From NCBI GenBank assembly GCA_045651985.1, contig JAZRTK010000043.1, positions 1 to 25,528 on the forward strand: a stretch of DNA of 25,528 bases, written 5' to 3'. The translations under genes and the position numbers were made by a program. The notes under the pieces were generated by a model. The model made no database searches and was not told where the DNA came from. It worked only from the letters and a program-made list of their open reading frames with translations. Positions 7,868 through 15,317 of this stretch are shown here, in pieces (position 1 is the stretch's first letter; each line of letters opens with the position of its first letter). This DNA is from SIG710 sp045651985. Lineage in GTDB: Bacteria > Bacillota > Clostridia > Oscillospirales > CAG-272.

Positions 7868-9752
7868 AAAATACCCACTTCTCGGGACGATAAACACTCC
7901 CGAGGACCTGAAAAAAATACCCGAAAATAAAATACCCGACCTGTGCTGTGAGATTCGCTCTTTTTTGGTGGAGAACGTGAGCAGGACAGGCGGTCACCTG
8001 GCGTCCAATCTGGGTGTGGTGGAGCTGAGCGTTGCCTTGCATCGGGTCTTTTCCACACCCAAAGATCATATAATTTTTGACGTAGGACACCAGAGCTACG
8101 TCCATAAAATACTGACGGGGAGACGTGACGCCTTCGACACGCTCCGACAGGGTGGCGGCATCAGCGGCTTTGAAAAGCGCAGCGAGAGCGAGCACGATTG
8201 CTTTGGCGCAGGTCATAGCAGTACCTCCGTTTCGGCGGCGCTGGGCTTTGCTCATGCCGATAAGCTGTCAGGCTCTGACGCCTATTCCGTGGCGGTCGTT
8301 GGAGACGGTGCCATGACCGGCGGTATGATCCACGAGGCGCTGAACAACTGCTCAAGCGACCTGAGGCTTATTATAATACTCAATGAAAACGAGATGTCCA
8401 TATCACGCAACATCGGACGCTTTGCTGCCAGCCTTTCAAAGCTCCGTTCTACTGTGGGATATGCAAAGACCAAGAAATTTACCCGCCGTTTTCTGCTCAG
8501 GATCCCTATTGTGGGAAAGGGGCTTTTCCGCTTGGTGAGAGCCGCGAAAAAGCGGGTCAAGAACGCCCTTTACGGCAGTAATTATTTTGAGGATCTGGGA
8601 CTTTTCTACATGGGTCCTATTGACGGAAACGACTACGAGCAGGTGGAAGCTACGCTGATGAACGCAAAAATGCAGCCCGAGAGCGTGGTCGTTCACCTGA
8701 AAACAAAAAAGGGACTTGGTTACAAGCCTGCGGAGAATGATCCCGGCGAGTACCATTCGGTGTACCCCGAGAGCGCTCAGTCAGGAAAGGAAAGCTTTTC
8801 AACTGTGTTCGGCGACGAGCTGCGCCGTCTGGCGGACGGGGACGAGAAGATATGCGCAATTACCGCGGCTATGTGCCACGGCACGGGGTTGACGGCGTTT
8901 AAGGAAAAGCACGTCGACAGATTTTTCGACGTTGGAATTGCCGAGGAGCATGCGCTGACGTTCAGCGCAGGCTTGGCGGCGCAGGGAATGAAGCCCGTGG
9001 CGGCGATCTATTCCACGTTTTTACAGCGCGCATATGACAACATAATCCACGACGTTGCATTGCAGTCTTTGCCCGTGGTCATGACAGTTGACAGAGCGGG
9101 CTTAAACGCCTCGGACGGAGCTACCCACCACGGAATTTTCGACGTGGCGTTTCTATCCCAAATTCCCGATATGACTATCTACACACCCGCTACCTATGAC
9201 GGGTTGCGCCGAAGTCTGGTTGAGGCTTTGTCTATTGGTAAGATGTGCGCGGTGCGCTATCCCAGCGGTAAAGAAGTCCCGAAGATAAAGGAGGCATTTT
9301 ACGAGGGGGGATTTGGCTGTGACGAGATAGGAGTTCGGAGCACCCTTCCCGAAAGCTCTGCGCCCGACCTGCTTATCGTGACGCACGGCAGAATAGCCTC
9401 ACAGGCGCTTTTTGCAGCGGAAGCGTTGTCCCAGCAGGGGATGACCTGCGGAGTCGCACTTCTTGAAAAGCTCAAACCCTACGGCGAGTGCGCGTCAAAG
9501 CTCTTGCCCTATCTGCCAAAGCAGGGAGGTGCGGTCATTTTCTTGGAGGAAGAGATACGCGCAGGCGGTATGGGGCTTTGTCTGTCCGACGAGATGAGAA
9601 GGCGAGGTATGCTCGGAGGCTATAAGTACGAGATAATGGCTACCGACGACAGCTTCGCCGTGCAGGAAAAGAACGAGAATATCTACGATACTGCTCGAAT
9701 TTCCTCGCCTTTTATCGTCAAAACAGCCCTTGATCTTACCAAAAACTCATAA
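7854..9752 (+). CDS. dxs: 1-deoxy-D-xylulose-5-phosphate synthase
   Basis: Thiamine-diphosphate enzyme condensing pyruvate and glyceraldehyde-3-phosphate, the entry step of the MEP isoprenoid pathway that supplies undecaprenyl phosphate among others. The 632-aa protein has the full transketolase-like architecture. The N-terminal ThDP domain has GGHLASNLG (47-55), DVGHQSYVHK (76-85) and the Mg/ThDP motif GDGAMTGG (150-157). The pyrimidine-binding domain has GIAEEHAL (361-368, catalytic Glu) and DRAGLNASDGATHHG. A C-terminal domain follows. The start is GTG at 7854, with AAAGGAG 9 nt upstream, inside the end of the glycosyltransferase gene. It is the last gene of the murJ operon; no clear terminator follows before the next promoter at 9768. 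Confidence 0.96.
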   Translation: MNLSEKYPLLGTINTPEDLKKIPENKIPDLCCEIRSFLVENVSRTGGHLASNLGVVELSVALHRVFSTPKDHIIFDVGHQSYVHKILTGRRDAFDTLRQGGGISGFEKRSESEHDCFGAGHSSTSVSAALGFAHADKLSGSDAYSVAVVGDGAMTGGMIHEALNNCSSDLRLIIILNENEMSISRNIGRFAASLSKLRSTVGYAKTKKFTRRFLLRIPIVGKGLFRLVRAAKKRVKNALYGSNYFEDLGLFYMGPIDGNDYEQVEATLMNAKMQPESVVVHLKTKKGLGYKPAENDPGEYHSVYPESAQSGKESFSTVFGDELRRLADGDEKICAITAAMCHGTGLTAFKEKHVDRFFDVGIAEEHALTFSAGLAAQGMKPVAAIYSTFLQRAYDNIIHDVALQSLPVVMTVDRAGLNASDGATHHGIFDVAFLSQIPDMTIYTPATYDGLRRSLVEALSIGKMCAVRYPSGKEVPKIKEAFYEGGFGCDEIGVRSTLPESSAPDLLIVTHGRIASQALFAAEALSQQGMTCGVALLEKLKPYGECASKLLPYLPKQGGAVIFLEEEIRAGGMGLCLSDEMRRRGMLGGYKYEIMATDDSFAVQEKNENIYDTARISSPFIVKTALDLTKNS

Positions 9753-9767
9753 AAACACGCCAAAGTG

Positions 9768-9796
9768 TTGACAAACGGGGAAAATTGTGGTAAAAT
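9768..9796 (+). promoter_or_regulatory. Strong extended -10 promoter of the CNNM leader
   Basis: A perfect -35 TTGACA (9768-9773), 17-bp spacer, and TAAAAT (9791-9796) with TGG directly before it. It is 16 bp past the dxs stop. It drives the leader containing the 17-codon ORF and then, after the terminator at 9914-9960, the CNNM gene. Confidence 0.9.
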
Positions 9797-9852
9797 CTCC
9801 CCGACGTGTATATATTACGCAAAAAACAAGAATTCGGAGGACGTAATTTAAA

Positions 9853-9906
9853 ATGAGCGATGGCGACAGTGATGATACTGATTGTCACCTTATGAAAATT
9901 ACATAG
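9853..9906 (+). CDS. Asp-rich 17-aa leader peptide (putative)
   Basis: A 17-codon ORF encoding MSDGDSDDTDCHLMKIT, with five Asp among residues 3-10. A good ribosome site (CGGAGG, 9835-9840) lies 12 nt upstream, about 50 nt from the predicted transcript start. A 6-bp inverted repeat (9814-9819 with 9842-9847) brackets the ribosome site and could modulate its access. The stop codon lies 8 nt before the left arm of an intrinsic terminator (9914-9960), and the only gene downstream is a CNNM/CorC-type transporter. I do not recognise the peptide. Runs of acidic residues at the N-terminus are known in E. coli to destabilise translating ribosomes at low Mg2+, which would suit a Mg2+-responsive leader; here that is inference. 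Coding is supported by position and ribosome site only. Confidence 0.6.
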   Translation: MSDGDSDDTDCHLMKIT

Positions 9907-9913
9907 AATTATC

Positions 9914-9960
9914 GGCATAACTGCGCTTCCTTCAATGGAATGACGCAGCTATGCCTTTTT
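9914..9960 (+). terminator. Intrinsic terminator or attenuator inside the CNNM leader
   Basis: The stem pairs GGCATA (9914-9919) with TATGCC (9950-9955) and CTGCG (9921-9925) with CGCAG (9944-9948), with one A-C mismatch between them. An inner TTCC/GGAA helix continues the stem, and TTTTT follows at 9956-9960. It lies between the leader promoter and the CNNM start at 10025, with no further promoter visible, so it must be read through for the gene to be expressed. The upstream TTATG (near 9890) is complementary to CATAA within the left arm, giving a weak possible antiterminator pairing. Confidence 0.82.
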
Positions 9961-10024
9961 GCGTTGGTGTTTTCTGGAAAATATAAAAATGCCGCTTTCG
10001 CGGCAGAATGGAGTTTTATTTATT

Positions 10025-11362
10025 ATGGACGTTGGCTTACAAATTGCGCTTCAGGTGGTTTTTCTGATCATCTGCGTTCTGCTTTCCTGTGCCGATTCAG
10101 CGTTTGTTTCGATGAACGACAAAAGAATGCTCGAACTTGCGGCAGCAGAAGACAAGAGGGCAGTGCGCCTTTCAAAGATAGCAGATAAGCCCGAGGGCTT
10201 TATCACGGGCGTAAGAGTTGCCCTTTCTATGACGGAAATTTTGGGCTGCGGTCTTTCGGTGGCATTTTTTGCGCCGAAATTTTCAGCCTCGCTTATCAAG
10301 CTCGGACTTGAGAGCGCAGCCGCATACGTTGTTTCGGTCCTTTGCGTGGGGCTTTGTGCGGGCTTTGTATTTTTGCTTCTTGGCGACCTGCTTCCCTCAA
10401 GGGTTGCGGCAAGAAAGGCGGAAAAGACCGCTCTTTCCATGTCGGGTTTCATTGTTTTCATAACGGGTCTGGTTCGCCCATACGTTGCGATCCTCAACGG
10501 CATCTCGGGTCTTCTTTCGAGACTTTTCGGTGTAAATCCCCGCGAGATCGTTGAGGAGGACAGCGAGGAAGAAATCAAGATGATGGTGGACGTGGGAACT
10601 CAAAAGGGCGAGATCGACACCCAGGAGCAGGAAATAATCCGCAATGTATTTGAGTTTGACGATATTACCGTGGGTGAGCTTGCAACTCACAGAACCGAGA
10701 TAGATTTTCTTGAGGCAGAGCAGACCGAGGAGGAATGGGAGGAGACGATCAATTCCACCCGCCATTCTCTTTATCCTATCTGCGAGGGCTCTATTGACAA
10801 CGTGGTGGGTATACTTAACGCAAAGGACTATTTCAGACTTAAGGACAAATCGCGTCAAAGCGTTCTTGAAAACGCGGTGCGACCTGCTTACTTCGTGCCC
10901 GAAACGGCATACGCCGACGTGACCTTGAAGCAGATGCGCCACAACCGCCGTCATTTTGCTATCGTCCTTGACGAGTACGGCGGGACTATGGGTGTTATCA
11001 CTATCATTGACCTGCTTGAGCGCCTTGTTGGCGACCTTGACGACGAGGAGACTCCCGAGGACGAAATCGAAAAGCTTGATATCGAAAAGCTTGACGACGA
11101 GACTTATCGCATAAGCGGTGCCGTGTCCCTTTCCGAGGTGGCGCAGACCCTGGGCGTTGTGCTCCCCGTCGAGGAATTTGAGACGTTTGGCGGTTACGTT
11201 TTCGCAGAGTACGGAAGCATTCCCCAGGACGGAAGCGAGATCGAGCTTGACGCAGGCCCTCTCCACGTAAAAGTTACTCTTATCAGTGAACACAGAGCTG
11301 AGGATACTATCGTTTCTGTAATTCCTCCCGAAAATGAGGAAGAAAACCAAGATAAAGAATAA
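10025..11362 (+). CDS. CNNM/CorC-type membrane protein with CBS pair ("hemolysin" family)
   Basis: Integral membrane protein of the DUF21-CBS-CorC_HlyC family; characterised members move Mg2+ (in B. subtilis a Mg2+ exporter). Of 445 residues, the first ~150 form the DUF21 transmembrane domain, with the characteristic CADSAFVSMNDKRM after helix 1 and three further hydrophobic segments. A CBS-pair region (about 180-310) includes the linker GEIDTQEQEIIRNVFEF and the second-CBS motif LDEYGGTMGVITIIDLLERLVGD. The C-terminal CorC_HlyC domain has the typical FETFGGYVF. ATG at 10025 has GGAG 11 nt upstream; an in-frame ATG at 9989 would add 12 residues, but it sits 29 nt past the terminator with only a weak GGAA. 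A small GCCGC/GCGGC hairpin (9991-10004) precedes the ribosome site. It is controlled by the long leader described separately. Confidence 0.9.
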   Translation: MDVGLQIALQVVFLIICVLLSCADSAFVSMNDKRMLELAAAEDKRAVRLSKIADKPEGFITGVRVALSMTEILGCGLSVAFFAPKFSASLIKLGLESAAAYVVSVLCVGLCAGFVFLLLGDLLPSRVAARKAEKTALSMSGFIVFITGLVRPYVAILNGISGLLSRLFGVNPREIVEEDSEEEIKMMVDVGTQKGEIDTQEQEIIRNVFEFDDITVGELATHRTEIDFLEAEQTEEEWEETINSTRHSLYPICEGSIDNVVGILNAKDYFRLKDKSRQSVLENAVRPAYFVPETAYADVTLKQMRHNRRHFAIVLDEYGGTMGVITIIDLLERLVGDLDDEETPEDEIEKLDIEKLDDETYRISGAVSLSEVAQTLGVVLPVEEFETFGGYVFAEYGSIPQDGSEIELDAGPLHVKVTLISEHRAEDTIVSVIPPENEEENQDKE

Positions 11363-11390
11363 AATATCGTGAAAAATTTGCCGCAGTCTA

Positions 11391-11419
11391 TTGAGTTTAT
11401 AAAGAAATTGTGGTAAAAT
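11391..11419 (+). promoter_or_regulatory. Extended -10 promoter of gpmI
   Basis: TTGAGT (11391-11396), 17-bp spacer, and TAAAAT (11414-11419) with TGG directly before it. The 15 bases ending at the -10 are identical to those of the CNNM leader promoter. Confidence 0.8.
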
Positions 11420-11453
11420 ACTCAAAGCTGTTTATAAATCGGAGGAAAATATA

Positions 11454-13106
11454 ATGAACAAGTTGACAAAAAATGCGTCCTTTGATGGCGTAAAGGGCCC
11501 CGTTCTGACTATCGTTATGGACGGCGTGGGAATAGCTCCCGCAACCGAGGCGAATGCGGTAGCGTCCGCTTACACACCCACTCTCGATATGCTTATGGCA
11601 AAGTACCCTATGGTATCACTTCGCGCTCACGGTACGGCAGTAGGTCTGCCATCCGACGACGACATGGGTAACTCAGAGGTTGGTCATAACGCGCTTGGAG
11701 CAGGACAGGTCTTTGCCCAGGGCGCAAAGCTGGTCTCCCAGTCTATCGAAAGCGGCAAGATGTTCGCGTCGGAAACATGGCAGGACCTTATTACAAACGC
11801 AAAGGCAAACAATAGCACACTTCACTTTATCGGTCTTTTCTCGGACGGTAACGTGCATTCTCATATCGACCACTTGAAGGCAATGCTCGTTCGCGCAAAG
11901 GAGGAGGGCACATCAAAGGTAAGAATCCACATTCTCATCGACGGACGTGACGTTGGTGAGACCTCGGCGCTTGATTATATCGAGCCCTTTGAGGAGTTTA
12001 TCGCTTCTCTGCGCGCTGACGATTTTGATATCAAGATCGCGTCGGGCGGCGGACGTATGAAGATCACAATGGACCGTTACGAGGCTGACTGGAGCATGGT
12101 CGAGGCAGGTTGGAAGACACACGTTTTGGGCGAAGGCAGACAGTTCTGCTGTGCAAAGAAGGCGGTTGAAACTTACCGCGAGGAGCTTCACGTGATCGAC
12201 CAGGATCTCCCTCCCTTCGTTATTGCCCAGGACGGAAAGCCCGTTGGTACGATTGAAGACGGCGACAGCGTTATCTTCTACAACTTCCGCGGCGACCGTT
12301 CCATTGAGATCTCCAAGGCGTTCGACGACGAGGAGTTCACAAAGTTTGACCGCGTTCGCTATCCCAAGGTGGTTTATGCAGGTATGCTTGAATATGACGG
12401 CGACCTCCACATTCCCCATAAGTACTTGGTATCACCTCCCGAGATCACAAACACGATGGGCGAGTACCTTGCAAACACGGGCGTTTCCCAGCTTGCTATC
12501 TCCGAGACTCAGAAGTACGGTCACGTAACCTACTTCTGGAACGGAAACAAGAGCGGAAAGTTCTCCGAGGAGCTTGAGACCTACATCGAGGTTCCCTCCG
12601 ACGTGGTTCCCTTTGAGCAGAGACCCTGGATGGAGTGCGCCGAGATCACAGACAAGCTCATCGAGTGTCTGGAGAGCGGCAAGTATCAGTACTTGCGTGT
12701 AAACTTCCCCAACGGCGACATGGTAGGTCATACGGGAAGCCTTCTGGCAACACGCTGCTCCATGGAGGCTCTTGATCTTCAGCTTGCAAGAATACTTGCA
12801 GTTGTAGATAAGCTCGGCGGCGTTGCGCTCATCACAGCCGACCACGGAAACGCGGACGAGATGTTTGAGCTCGACAAGAAGACGGGTCTGCCCAAGGCAG
12901 GCAAGGACGGAAAGTTCAAGGCAAAAACAAGCCACACGCTCAATCCCGTTCCTTGCTTCTTCTACGACAACTTCTATACAGACAAGTATTCCGTCAAGGC
13001 TGACAACGGAAAGTTCGGTCTTTCGAACGTGGCAGCAACCATGGTAAATCTTATGGGCTACGATGCCCCCGAAATGTGGGACGAATCCATCATTGAAATA
13101 AAGTAA
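11454..13106 (+). CDS. gpmI: 2,3-bisphosphoglycerate-independent phosphoglycerate mutase
   Basis: Mn2+-dependent glycolytic enzyme interconverting 3- and 2-phosphoglycerate. The alkaline phosphatase-type fold is shown by the first metal ligand in VMDGVG (D23), the phosphoserine nucleophile in DDMGNSEVGHNALGAG (S74), the substrate segment DGRDVGETSALDY, FRGDRSIEISKAF and the second metal cluster ITADHGNADEM (about 457-467). At 550 aa it is somewhat longer than the usual ~510; the extra residues lie mainly after ADEM (FELDKKTGLPKAGKDGKFKA) before the conserved KTSHTLNPVP. The ribosome site GGAGG is 8 nt before ATG. It is a single-gene transcript with its own promoter and terminator. Confidence 0.96.
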   Translation: MNKLTKNASFDGVKGPVLTIVMDGVGIAPATEANAVASAYTPTLDMLMAKYPMVSLRAHGTAVGLPSDDDMGNSEVGHNALGAGQVFAQGAKLVSQSIESGKMFASETWQDLITNAKANNSTLHFIGLFSDGNVHSHIDHLKAMLVRAKEEGTSKVRIHILIDGRDVGETSALDYIEPFEEFIASLRADDFDIKIASGGGRMKITMDRYEADWSMVEAGWKTHVLGEGRQFCCAKKAVETYREELHVIDQDLPPFVIAQDGKPVGTIEDGDSVIFYNFRGDRSIEISKAFDDEEFTKFDRVRYPKVVYAGMLEYDGDLHIPHKYLVSPPEITNTMGEYLANTGVSQLAISETQKYGHVTYFWNGNKSGKFSEELETYIEVPSDVVPFEQRPWMECAEITDKLIECLESGKYQYLRVNFPNGDMVGHTGSLLATRCSMEALDLQLARILAVVDKLGGVALITADHGNADEMFELDKKTGLPKAGKDGKFKAKTSHTLNPVPCFFYDNFYTDKYSVKADNGKFGLSNVAATMVNLMGYDAPEMWDESIIEIK

Positions 13107-13111
13107 TATTG

Positions 13112-13148
13112 ATCGCCCGAACCCTGTCGGCTTCGGGCGATTTCTTTT
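13112..13148 (+). terminator. Intrinsic terminator after gpmI
   Basis: A 10-bp stem ATCGCCCGAA/TTCGGGCGAT (13112-13121 with 13132-13141), a 10-nt loop, and a T-rich run to 13148. Confidence 0.9.
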
Positions 13149-13156
13149 GCAGGCTA

Positions 13157-13185
13157 TTGACTTTGGAAGGAAAAAGTAATATAAT
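13157..13185 (+). promoter_or_regulatory. Promoter of the ABC exporter gene
   Basis: TTGACT (13157-13162), a 17-bp spacer and a perfect TATAAT (13180-13185). Unlike most promoters in this window it lacks the TG of an extended -10. Confidence 0.85.
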
Positions 13186-13223
13186 ATAAAAAAGTTTCAT
13201 TTAAAACTAAACCGGAGGTCCTC

Positions 13224-14960
13224 ATGCGTTCAAATCTGAGAAGGATGCTGTCATATTATAAGCCCTATCTGGGCGTTTTCTTTGCCGACCTGTTTTTTGC
13301 CATGCTGTCGGCGGGTATTGCGCTTGTGTTCCCGCTGGTGGTGCGTTACGTTACCTCCACGCTCATATATCAGCCCAGGGAGGAGCTTGTTTCAAAGATA
13401 CTCATTATCGGTGCCGTTCTTGCGGGACTTGTGCTGATCGATCTTTGGTGTAAGTTCTATATTGCAAGCGAAGGTCACGTAATGGGTTCCAAGATCGAGC
13501 GAGATATGCGCGCCGAAATATTTGGTCACTTCCAGCTTTTGTCCTTTTCATATTTTGATGACCAGAAGGTCGGCCAGCTTATGTCAAGAATCACCAACGA
13601 CCTTTTTGATATCTCCGAGCTTCTCCACCACGGTCCCGAGAACATAATTCTGTCGGCAATAAAGCTGGTTGGAGCTATGATAATCCTCACGGGCATCAGC
13701 CCGACCTTAGCGCTTGTGGCTCTTGCTATACTGCCATTCATGTTCGCCTTTGCTTATGTTATGAACGGCAAAATGCGAAAGGCTTTTCGCAACAACAGAG
13801 TGAAGATCGCCGAGATAAACGCGCAGATTGAGGATAATTTGTCGGGAATCCGAGTGGTAAAATCCTTTGCCACCGAGGATGTGGAGAACAAGAAATTCGC
13901 CCGCGGAAACGAAGCGTTTTTGAAAGCGAAAAAGAACAGCTATTTCTACATGGGCAGCTTCCATGCGGGTCTCGGCTCCTTCACGACGCTGATTCAGGTG
14001 GCTATCATCGTGGTGGGAACTATCCTGGTGTCAAATACAGCCATTGACGTCACCGACCTTGTTACTTTCCTGCTTTACATAAGCGTCTTCACCGATCCTA
14101 TCCGCACGCTCATCGACTTTACCGAGCAATTCCAGAACGGTTACAGCGGATTTGAGCGTTTCTGCGAGATCATGGCGATAGAGCCGGATATTGCGGATAA
14201 GGAGGGCGCGCAGACACTTGAAAACGTCCGCGGCGATATTAAGTTTGAGAACGTAAGCTTTTCATATAACGAGCACACCGACAAGGTACTTTCCAATATC
14301 AATTTGGACGTTGCGGCGGGGTCGTATACGGCAATCGTGGGCTCGTCGGGTGCGGGCAAGACCACCCTTTGTTCCCTTATCCCCCGTTTCTACGACGTGA
14401 CGGACGGGGCGATCAAGCTCGATGGAAAGGACGTTCGCGACGTGACCCTAAAGAGCCTGCGCCGACAGATCGGCATCGTCCAGCAGGACGTTTACCTCTT
14501 TGCGGGAACGGTCTATGAAAATATTCTCTACGGACGTCCCGATGCTACCGAGGAGGAGGTCATAGAGGCGGCGAAGAACGCAAACGCCCACGAGTTCATC
14601 ACGAGCCTGCCCGACGGATACAATACCGATATCGGTCAGCGCGGTGTGAAGCTTTCGGGCGGTCAAAAGCAAAGACTATCGATTGCCCGCGTCTTCTTGA
14701 AAAATCCTCCCGTGCTTATTTTCGACGAGGCGACCTCCGCTCTTGACAACGAGAGTGAGAAGGTGGTGCAGGATTCTCTTGAGAAGCTGGCGAAGAACCG
14801 CACCACGCTGGTCATCGCCCACCGCCTTTCCACCATCCGCAACGCCGAGCGCATAATCGTGCTTTCGGAAAACGGTATTGAGGAGGAGGGAACTCACGAT
14901 AACCTCATAGAGAAGAACGGAACCTACGCACACCTTTACAAGATGCAATTTGAGAGATGA
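13224..14960 (+). CDS. ABC transporter, exporter half-transporter (permease-ATPase fusion)
   Basis: ATP-driven exporter of unknown substrate. The 578-aa protein has a type-IV exporter membrane domain of six predicted helices in residues 1-320, then a complete nucleotide-binding domain. Visible motifs are Walker A GSSGAGKTT (373-381), Q-loop QQDVYLFAGTV (about 420-430), signature LSGGQKQR (478-485), Walker B VLIFDEATSALD (497-508) and the switch His in IAHRLST (H533). All catalytic residues are intact, so it could act as a homodimer; no partner half-transporter gene is adjacent. GGAGG lies 6 nt before ATG at 13224. It has its own promoter and is followed by two hairpins. Such single-gene exporters handle lipids, drugs or peptides; nothing here decides which. 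Confidence 0.92.
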   Translation: MRSNLRRMLSYYKPYLGVFFADLFFAMLSAGIALVFPLVVRYVTSTLIYQPREELVSKILIIGAVLAGLVLIDLWCKFYIASEGHVMGSKIERDMRAEIFGHFQLLSFSYFDDQKVGQLMSRITNDLFDISELLHHGPENIILSAIKLVGAMIILTGISPTLALVALAILPFMFAFAYVMNGKMRKAFRNNRVKIAEINAQIEDNLSGIRVVKSFATEDVENKKFARGNEAFLKAKKNSYFYMGSFHAGLGSFTTLIQVAIIVVGTILVSNTAIDVTDLVTFLLYISVFTDPIRTLIDFTEQFQNGYSGFERFCEIMAIEPDIADKEGAQTLENVRGDIKFENVSFSYNEHTDKVLSNINLDVAAGSYTAIVGSSGAGKTTLCSLIPRFYDVTDGAIKLDGKDVRDVTLKSLRRQIGIVQQDVYLFAGTVYENILYGRPDATEEEVIEAAKNANAHEFITSLPDGYNTDIGQRGVKLSGGQKQRLSIARVFLKNPPVLIFDEATSALDNESEKVVQDSLEKLAKNRTTLVIAHRLSTIRNAERIIVLSENGIEEEGTHDNLIEKNGTYAHLYKMQFER

Positions 14961-14978
14961 TAATTTGGGTGCTTTTGA

Positions 14979-15004
14979 CCAGCCCCCTTTGAAAAGGGTG
15001 CTGG
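14979..15004 (+). other. Hairpin downstream of the ABC exporter gene
   Basis: CCAGC (14979-14983) pairs with GCTGG (15000-15004), with a further CCCTTT/AAGGG-type inner helix. No T-run follows, so it is not a canonical terminator; the real one appears to be at 15028-15056. It may stabilise the 3' end of the mRNA. Confidence 0.5.
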
Positions 15005-15027
15005 CCCCCAAAAAACTTCAAAAAAGG

Positions 15028-15056
15028 AAAACGATGGCTAAACACCATCGTTTTTT
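15028..15056 (+). terminator. Intrinsic terminator after the ABC exporter gene
   Basis: AAAACGATGG (15028-15037) pairs with CCATCGTTTT (15045-15054), followed by more T residues. It separates the exporter transcript from the small-ORF unit that starts at the next promoter. Confidence 0.9.
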
Positions 15057-15106
15057 CGTCTCTCTCGGTAGGGATCGGCGCCTCGACGACCCGCCTACAA
15101 AAAATA

Positions 15107-15135
15107 TTGACAAATCGTCTTTTTTATGATATAAT
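15107..15135 (+). promoter_or_regulatory. Near-consensus extended -10 promoter of the small-ORF/lipoprotein unit
   Basis: A perfect TTGACA (15107-15112), 17-bp spacer, and TGATATAAT ending at 15135. It is among the strongest-looking promoters in the window, equal to the rRNA P2 promoter. The predicted start is near 15142. Confidence 0.92.
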
Positions 15136-15168
15136 AAGCACAGACAACAAGATCGGAGGTGCTTTGAG

Positions 15169-15264
15169 ATGTACAGCGTAGCTTTTAAAGGGCATTGCTT
15201 TGCGTCACATGGGCATCTTCTTTCATGGAGGACAAGAATAAAACGTATTAAAATTGGCGCATAA
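15169..15264 (+). CDS. 31-aa small protein or leader peptide (putative)
   Basis: A 31-codon ORF beginning MYSVAFKGHCFASHGHLL and ending with a basic stretch WRTRIKRIKIGA. A strong ribosome site (CGGAGG, 15154-15159) lies upstream, about 27 nt from the predicted transcript start. The TAA stop (15262-15264) lies inside the left arm of the terminator at 15258-15295, so a ribosome finishing the ORF would physically open the terminator. GGGCAT occurs twice within the ORF, giving a repeated Gly-His. I do not recognise the peptide. It may be a regulatory leader for the lipoprotein gene that follows, or an independent small basic protein; position and ribosome site are the only evidence that it is translated. 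Confidence 0.62.
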   Translation: MYSVAFKGHCFASHGHLLSWRTRIKRIKIGA

Positions 15265-15295
15265 GCAATACTCACAGAGTTGCTTATGCGTTTTT
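15258..15295 (+). terminator. Intrinsic terminator overlapping the small-ORF stop
   Basis: A perfect 11-bp stem CGCATAAGCAA (15258-15268) with TTGCTTATGCG (15280-15290), 11-nt loop, then TTTTT. Only 22 nt separate its end from the lipoprotein start codon and no promoter fits there, so expression of that gene requires read-through. Confidence 0.92.
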
Positions 15296-15317
15296 GTCAA
15301 TTTAAAGGAGAACATTA

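Noticed and set aside
6797..7897. Long open frame on the minus strand (366 codons)
   Set aside because: It lies wholly antisense to the glycosyltransferase gene, has no family resemblance and no ribosome site at its start; it is a by-product of codon use on the other strand.
9803..9960. Known metabolite riboswitch in the CNNM leader
   Set aside because: I saw no hallmark of the Mg2+ M-box, yybP-ykoY or NiCo riboswitches; the small-ORF and terminator reading explains the region better, though a covariance search is needed to be sure.
10397..11425. Long open frame on the minus strand (342 codons)
   Set aside because: Antisense to the CNNM gene, which has clear domain motifs; no independent support.
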